Positions 62,601-64,000 of a DNA stretch of 64,000 bases are shown here, in pieces (position 1 is the first letter of the stretch; each line of letters opens with the position of its first letter). The notes under the pieces were generated by a model. It ran no database searches. It worked only from the letters and a program-made list of their open reading frames with translations, and was not told where the DNA came from. Source of the stretch: Hydractinia symbiolongicarpus (Eukaryota > Cnidaria > Hydrozoa > Anthoathecata > Hydractiniidae); NCBI RefSeq assembly GCF_029227915.1, contig NC_079883.1:20398001-20462000 (forward strand), written 5' to 3'. The position numbers and the translations under genes are program-made.

Positions 62601-64000
62601 TTGACCTATAAAATTTAACGATGCAACAGAACTTTTCTTAATTAGTTCCAGACAGCATTGTACTTATTATTTTTATTGAAATTATTTACCCAGGATAGCC
62701 TCTTCAGTTCCTATTGGTACTTACTGCTATCAACGGGGGTCCTGCGAAGGGGGTCCTAGCGCATTTAAAGCTCCTATTTGAGCTACGAAAGTCGTGCAAG
62801 CACAGCAATTGCTCAACCAGACAACTGCCTAAAATATCAATCCCATTCTCATGCTGAACACTAAGCAGAAAGGATAGATTCACACTTTTTATAGTCTCTG
62901 GCATGACTCGGCCGAGGTTTGAACCCAAGACCTCCCTCACTGGAAGCGAACGCTCTACCACAAGGCTATCAGTCGGTTTTTTTTCGTTGTCGAGATTATT
63001 TTACTTTAGCTATGCGTGCGCATTCTTACAGGTAGAAAATATAAACAACAGGCCACTGAAAAATTTGTAATCTTTAAACAATATATAAATCATTAATAGC
63101 CGTTTCACCCTACATGCTCATGCTATTTTTACCTTCCTGAATGGGCTTGGGTGGAAGTAAAGTATTTACAAGACAAGGATAAAACAAAAGCACCGCTAAA
63201 ATGTAATAGATACCTGGGGATCTTGCCTCGTCACCCTAAGCTTCTCTCCATCGCCAAAATAGATGAATTCCTCATCTTTAATTTCATTTCCACCGTCAAG
63301 GCTTGATACGTTGGATGTGTTGGAGATACCACGATGAAGTTGATACCTAAATATTTGTTGCCAACAATTGTTTACTTTAACCGAAATAACGATGGATTTA
63401 CACTGCTAAACTTATCGTTAAGCCACGACGTGGTTTCCTTTATATGCTAACCGCCTGACGCTGCAAACACTCTGGACAACAAACGTTACATTGCTACAAA
63501 AGTTAAAAAAGTTCAAGCACAGCAGCACACGAAGCTGCGTGATCTCATTAACCTGAATCTCAGTAAAAATATTACTGCATGAGAAACTCGTTTCAATGAA
63601 AGTTTTAACAAATCCAATCATGATGCAAGATAAAAACAACGAAACAGATGCAGATTAAAAACGCAATAATCTTCAGCTCGCACCACTGTACGTTGCAGGC
63701 CTTTTTTTAAAATTCTAAGTCTGCGTTAGCAGGCTTAGAATTTAAAATATATGGACAAAATGGGGTTTCCTCCTCCCTGTAGATAACCTAATATACACTG
63801 GTAACCGAGATCCCCGAGGCATACTGTCGAAGAGAAAAAAATCAAGAATAAATACTTACTGATCTCCAGATACGTGTTGTAATTGTATATTAGTATCAGG
63901 AAACAGCTTTTCATAATTTTCTTCCTCGTCGTCTTTTTCTGTGTCACCTCTTTCTTTCATCTCTTCTTCTTCAGTCTTTAGTTCGAAATCCTCAACTCTC
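54119..64000 (-). CDS. NEMF: NEMF/Rqc2 ribosome quality control factor, C-terminal part
   Basis: NEMF binds stalled 60S-peptidyl-tRNA complexes, helps recruit the Listerin ligase and adds C-terminal tails. Exons on the minus strand are 63860-64000 (open at the edge), 63214-63346, 62260-62344, 62022-62108, 61860-61937, 61545-61742, 61290-61396, 61138-61181, 60989-61068 and 54119-54196. Recognised parts are the acidic segment [25 protein letters not shown], the basic [17 protein letters not shown], then [20 protein letters not shown] with [20 protein letters not shown] (NFACT-C), [11 protein letters not shown] and the end [15 protein letters not shown] Gln run ([10 protein letters not shown]) is in exon 62022-62108. 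Phases do not join between 63214 and 62344, so one small exon is unplaced. The N-terminal NFACT-N and HhH domains lie beyond the window. Confidence 0.92.
54396..55020 (+). repeat. Long direct repeat, copy 1 (Helitron-related 5' end)
   Basis: It starts ATATCCGTATTTTGTCTG, like the 5' ends of the Helitron family here, and recurs at 59975-60630. Shared blocks are TTTAATCTTTCCGC, GGGTTGTTTAATCGAAAA, CCGACTTTGTTTTGACCGCT, TCACGACGCC, AGTGATCGTG and GAGGGAGCATTCT.AAGCCAG. It is non-coding and lies in the last NEMF intron. Confidence 0.75.
55021..55540. other. NEMF last-intron segment
   Basis: AT-rich sequence. No gene is seen. Confidence 0.4.
55545..56390 (-). repeat. Dispersed repeat with internal 125-bp units, copy 2
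   Basis: Inverted counterpart of 35575-36345. Four tandem units start at about 55836, 55963, 56084 and 56212 (spacing 121-128 bp), each with ATCAAAATTTTGATGTCACC and a TTCAGCATACTTT block. The outer end is CAAGAAGCCCTGGGGGCTC. The other end shares GGAGCTTGGG.ACGAAGTTTA and GTGAAATCCCAG with copy 1. Confidence 0.8.
56548..56673 (+). mobile_element. Non-autonomous Helitron, 126 bp
   Basis: It starts TCTATATTATAATGCCCG after an A (56547) and ends CTAG (56670-56673) before a T. The same 7-bp hairpin CCCGTGG/CCACGGG precedes the end. A CTGT/CCGT microsatellite-like run (about 56572-56609) distinguishes it from the 4.55-kb copy. Both share GCAAAATGGTAGCTTAG. Confidence 0.88.
56680..58960. other. 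NEMF last-intron segment
   Basis: No gene is supported. A frame at 56917-57198 has no recognisable domain. A pair of direct repeats of about 40 bp lies at 58215-58315 (CACAAAAATTAATTCCCCTA twice). Confidence 0.45.
58970..59740 (+). repeat. Degenerate tandem repeats in NEMF last intron
   Basis: Three to four imperfect units of about 130-240 bp, each running through GACGGG.TGTTTCCTGTGTTT, ACCGAAGTTG.GATA, GAAAA.GGTATTA.GCCTA, ATGTG.GACA..GTTTACCTG and TACTAAGCG.TCA. The first part (58970-59180) also resembles 60735-60890 (GTGAAAGTAGC.AAATGCAGT and ACAACAAAAT.CTTT). Confidence 0.65.
59750..60000 (+). mobile_element. Nested cluster of Helitron ends
   Basis: One element of about 118 bp runs from TAATAGCCGTATTTTGTCTG to the hairpin CCCGTGG/CCACGGG (59837-59856) and CTAG (59864-59867). 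A second starts at about 59875 (AATAATAGCCCTATTCTG) but is cut in its hairpin at about 59970. There a third 5' end (AATAATAGCCGTATTCTG) begins and leads into the long repeat 59975-60630. Confidence 0.7.
59975..60630 (+). repeat. Long direct repeat, copy 2
   Basis: Partner of 54396-55020, in the same orientation and 5.6 kb away within one intron. It differs by small insertions (for example near 60365-60400). Both copies end near GCTAGCTAGCC-rich sequence. Confidence 0.75.
60640..60985. repeat. Intron segment related to 58.97-59.18 kb
   Basis: 60735-60890 resembles 58970-59180 in the same orientation. The rest has no recognised feature. Confidence 0.5.
62745..62975 (-). mobile_element. tRNA-derived SINE in a NEMF intron
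   Basis: On the minus strand the head reads GCCTTGTGGTAGAGCGTTCG with a good A box, then GGGTTCAAACC as B box (about 62915-62930), spaced as in a tRNA. The body follows down to about 62745 and contains GGTTGAGCAATTGCTGTGCT and GAGCTACGAAAG-like blocks. These resemble the body of the SINE at 12740-13055 (GCTCATTTGGAGCTA..GCAGA, CTAGACAACTCC). The minus-strand frame over it is not a gene. Confidence 0.8.

Noticed and set aside
62704-62961. Minus-strand 85-codon ORF
   Set aside because: It lies over a tRNA-derived SINE, and the opening reading is the tRNA-like head.

Overview
This window is animal nuclear DNA: AT-rich, with intron-containing housekeeping genes separated by, and filled with, transposable elements. 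The protein style, the tRNA-derived SINEs, the CR1-like LINEs and the cnidarian-type mobile families suggest a cnidarian, perhaps a medusozoan such as a hydrozoan. That placement is an inference. No bacterial features, rRNA genes, CRISPR arrays or free-standing tRNA genes were seen.

Four host genes can be read exon by exon. (1) Cytosolic HSP90 is on the minus strand (5534-9450): seven exons, 715 aa, ending in MEEVD, with heat-shock elements, CCAAT boxes and a TATA box upstream. (2) Ribosomal protein eS27 (RPS27) is on the plus strand (10422-17211): four exons, 84 aa, head to head with HSP90. (3) Cytosolic malate dehydrogenase (MDH1) is on the minus strand (26414 to about 37165): five clear exons plus a proposed start exon holding only the ATG, giving 333 aa. 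(4) The C-terminal part of NEMF/Rqc2 is on the minus strand (54119-64000), running off the right edge, with a 6.8-kb last intron.

The rest is mobile DNA. From left to right: a broken integrase-family gene (1.8-3.2 kb); a 134-bp non-autonomous Helitron (4.55 kb); SINEs and an LTR-retrotransposon integrase remnant inside RPS27 intron 2; a MITE, a Helitron helicase remnant and a second integrase-family remnant (17.6-19.9 kb); two LINE fragments (20.7-24.5 kb), one with a small internal inversion; a pogo/Tigger-like element with TA duplications, a hairpin MITE and large inverted repeat arms inside or beside MDH1; a decayed Polinton-like, virus-derived block (39.5-45.2 kb) followed by a 54-bp-period zinc-finger-like repeat array (45.4-46.1 kb); a truncated BEL/Pao retrotransposon (46.0-51 kb); and a cluster of Helitron ends and long direct repeats inside the last NEMF intron (54.4-60.9 kb).

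The four host genes have unrelated basic roles: protein folding, translation, carbon metabolism and ribosome quality control. They do not form a pathway. The block most worth attention is 39.5-46.1 kb, which combines capsid-like ORFs, small accessory ORFs on both strands and the CxxC repeat array. All of its genes look eroded.
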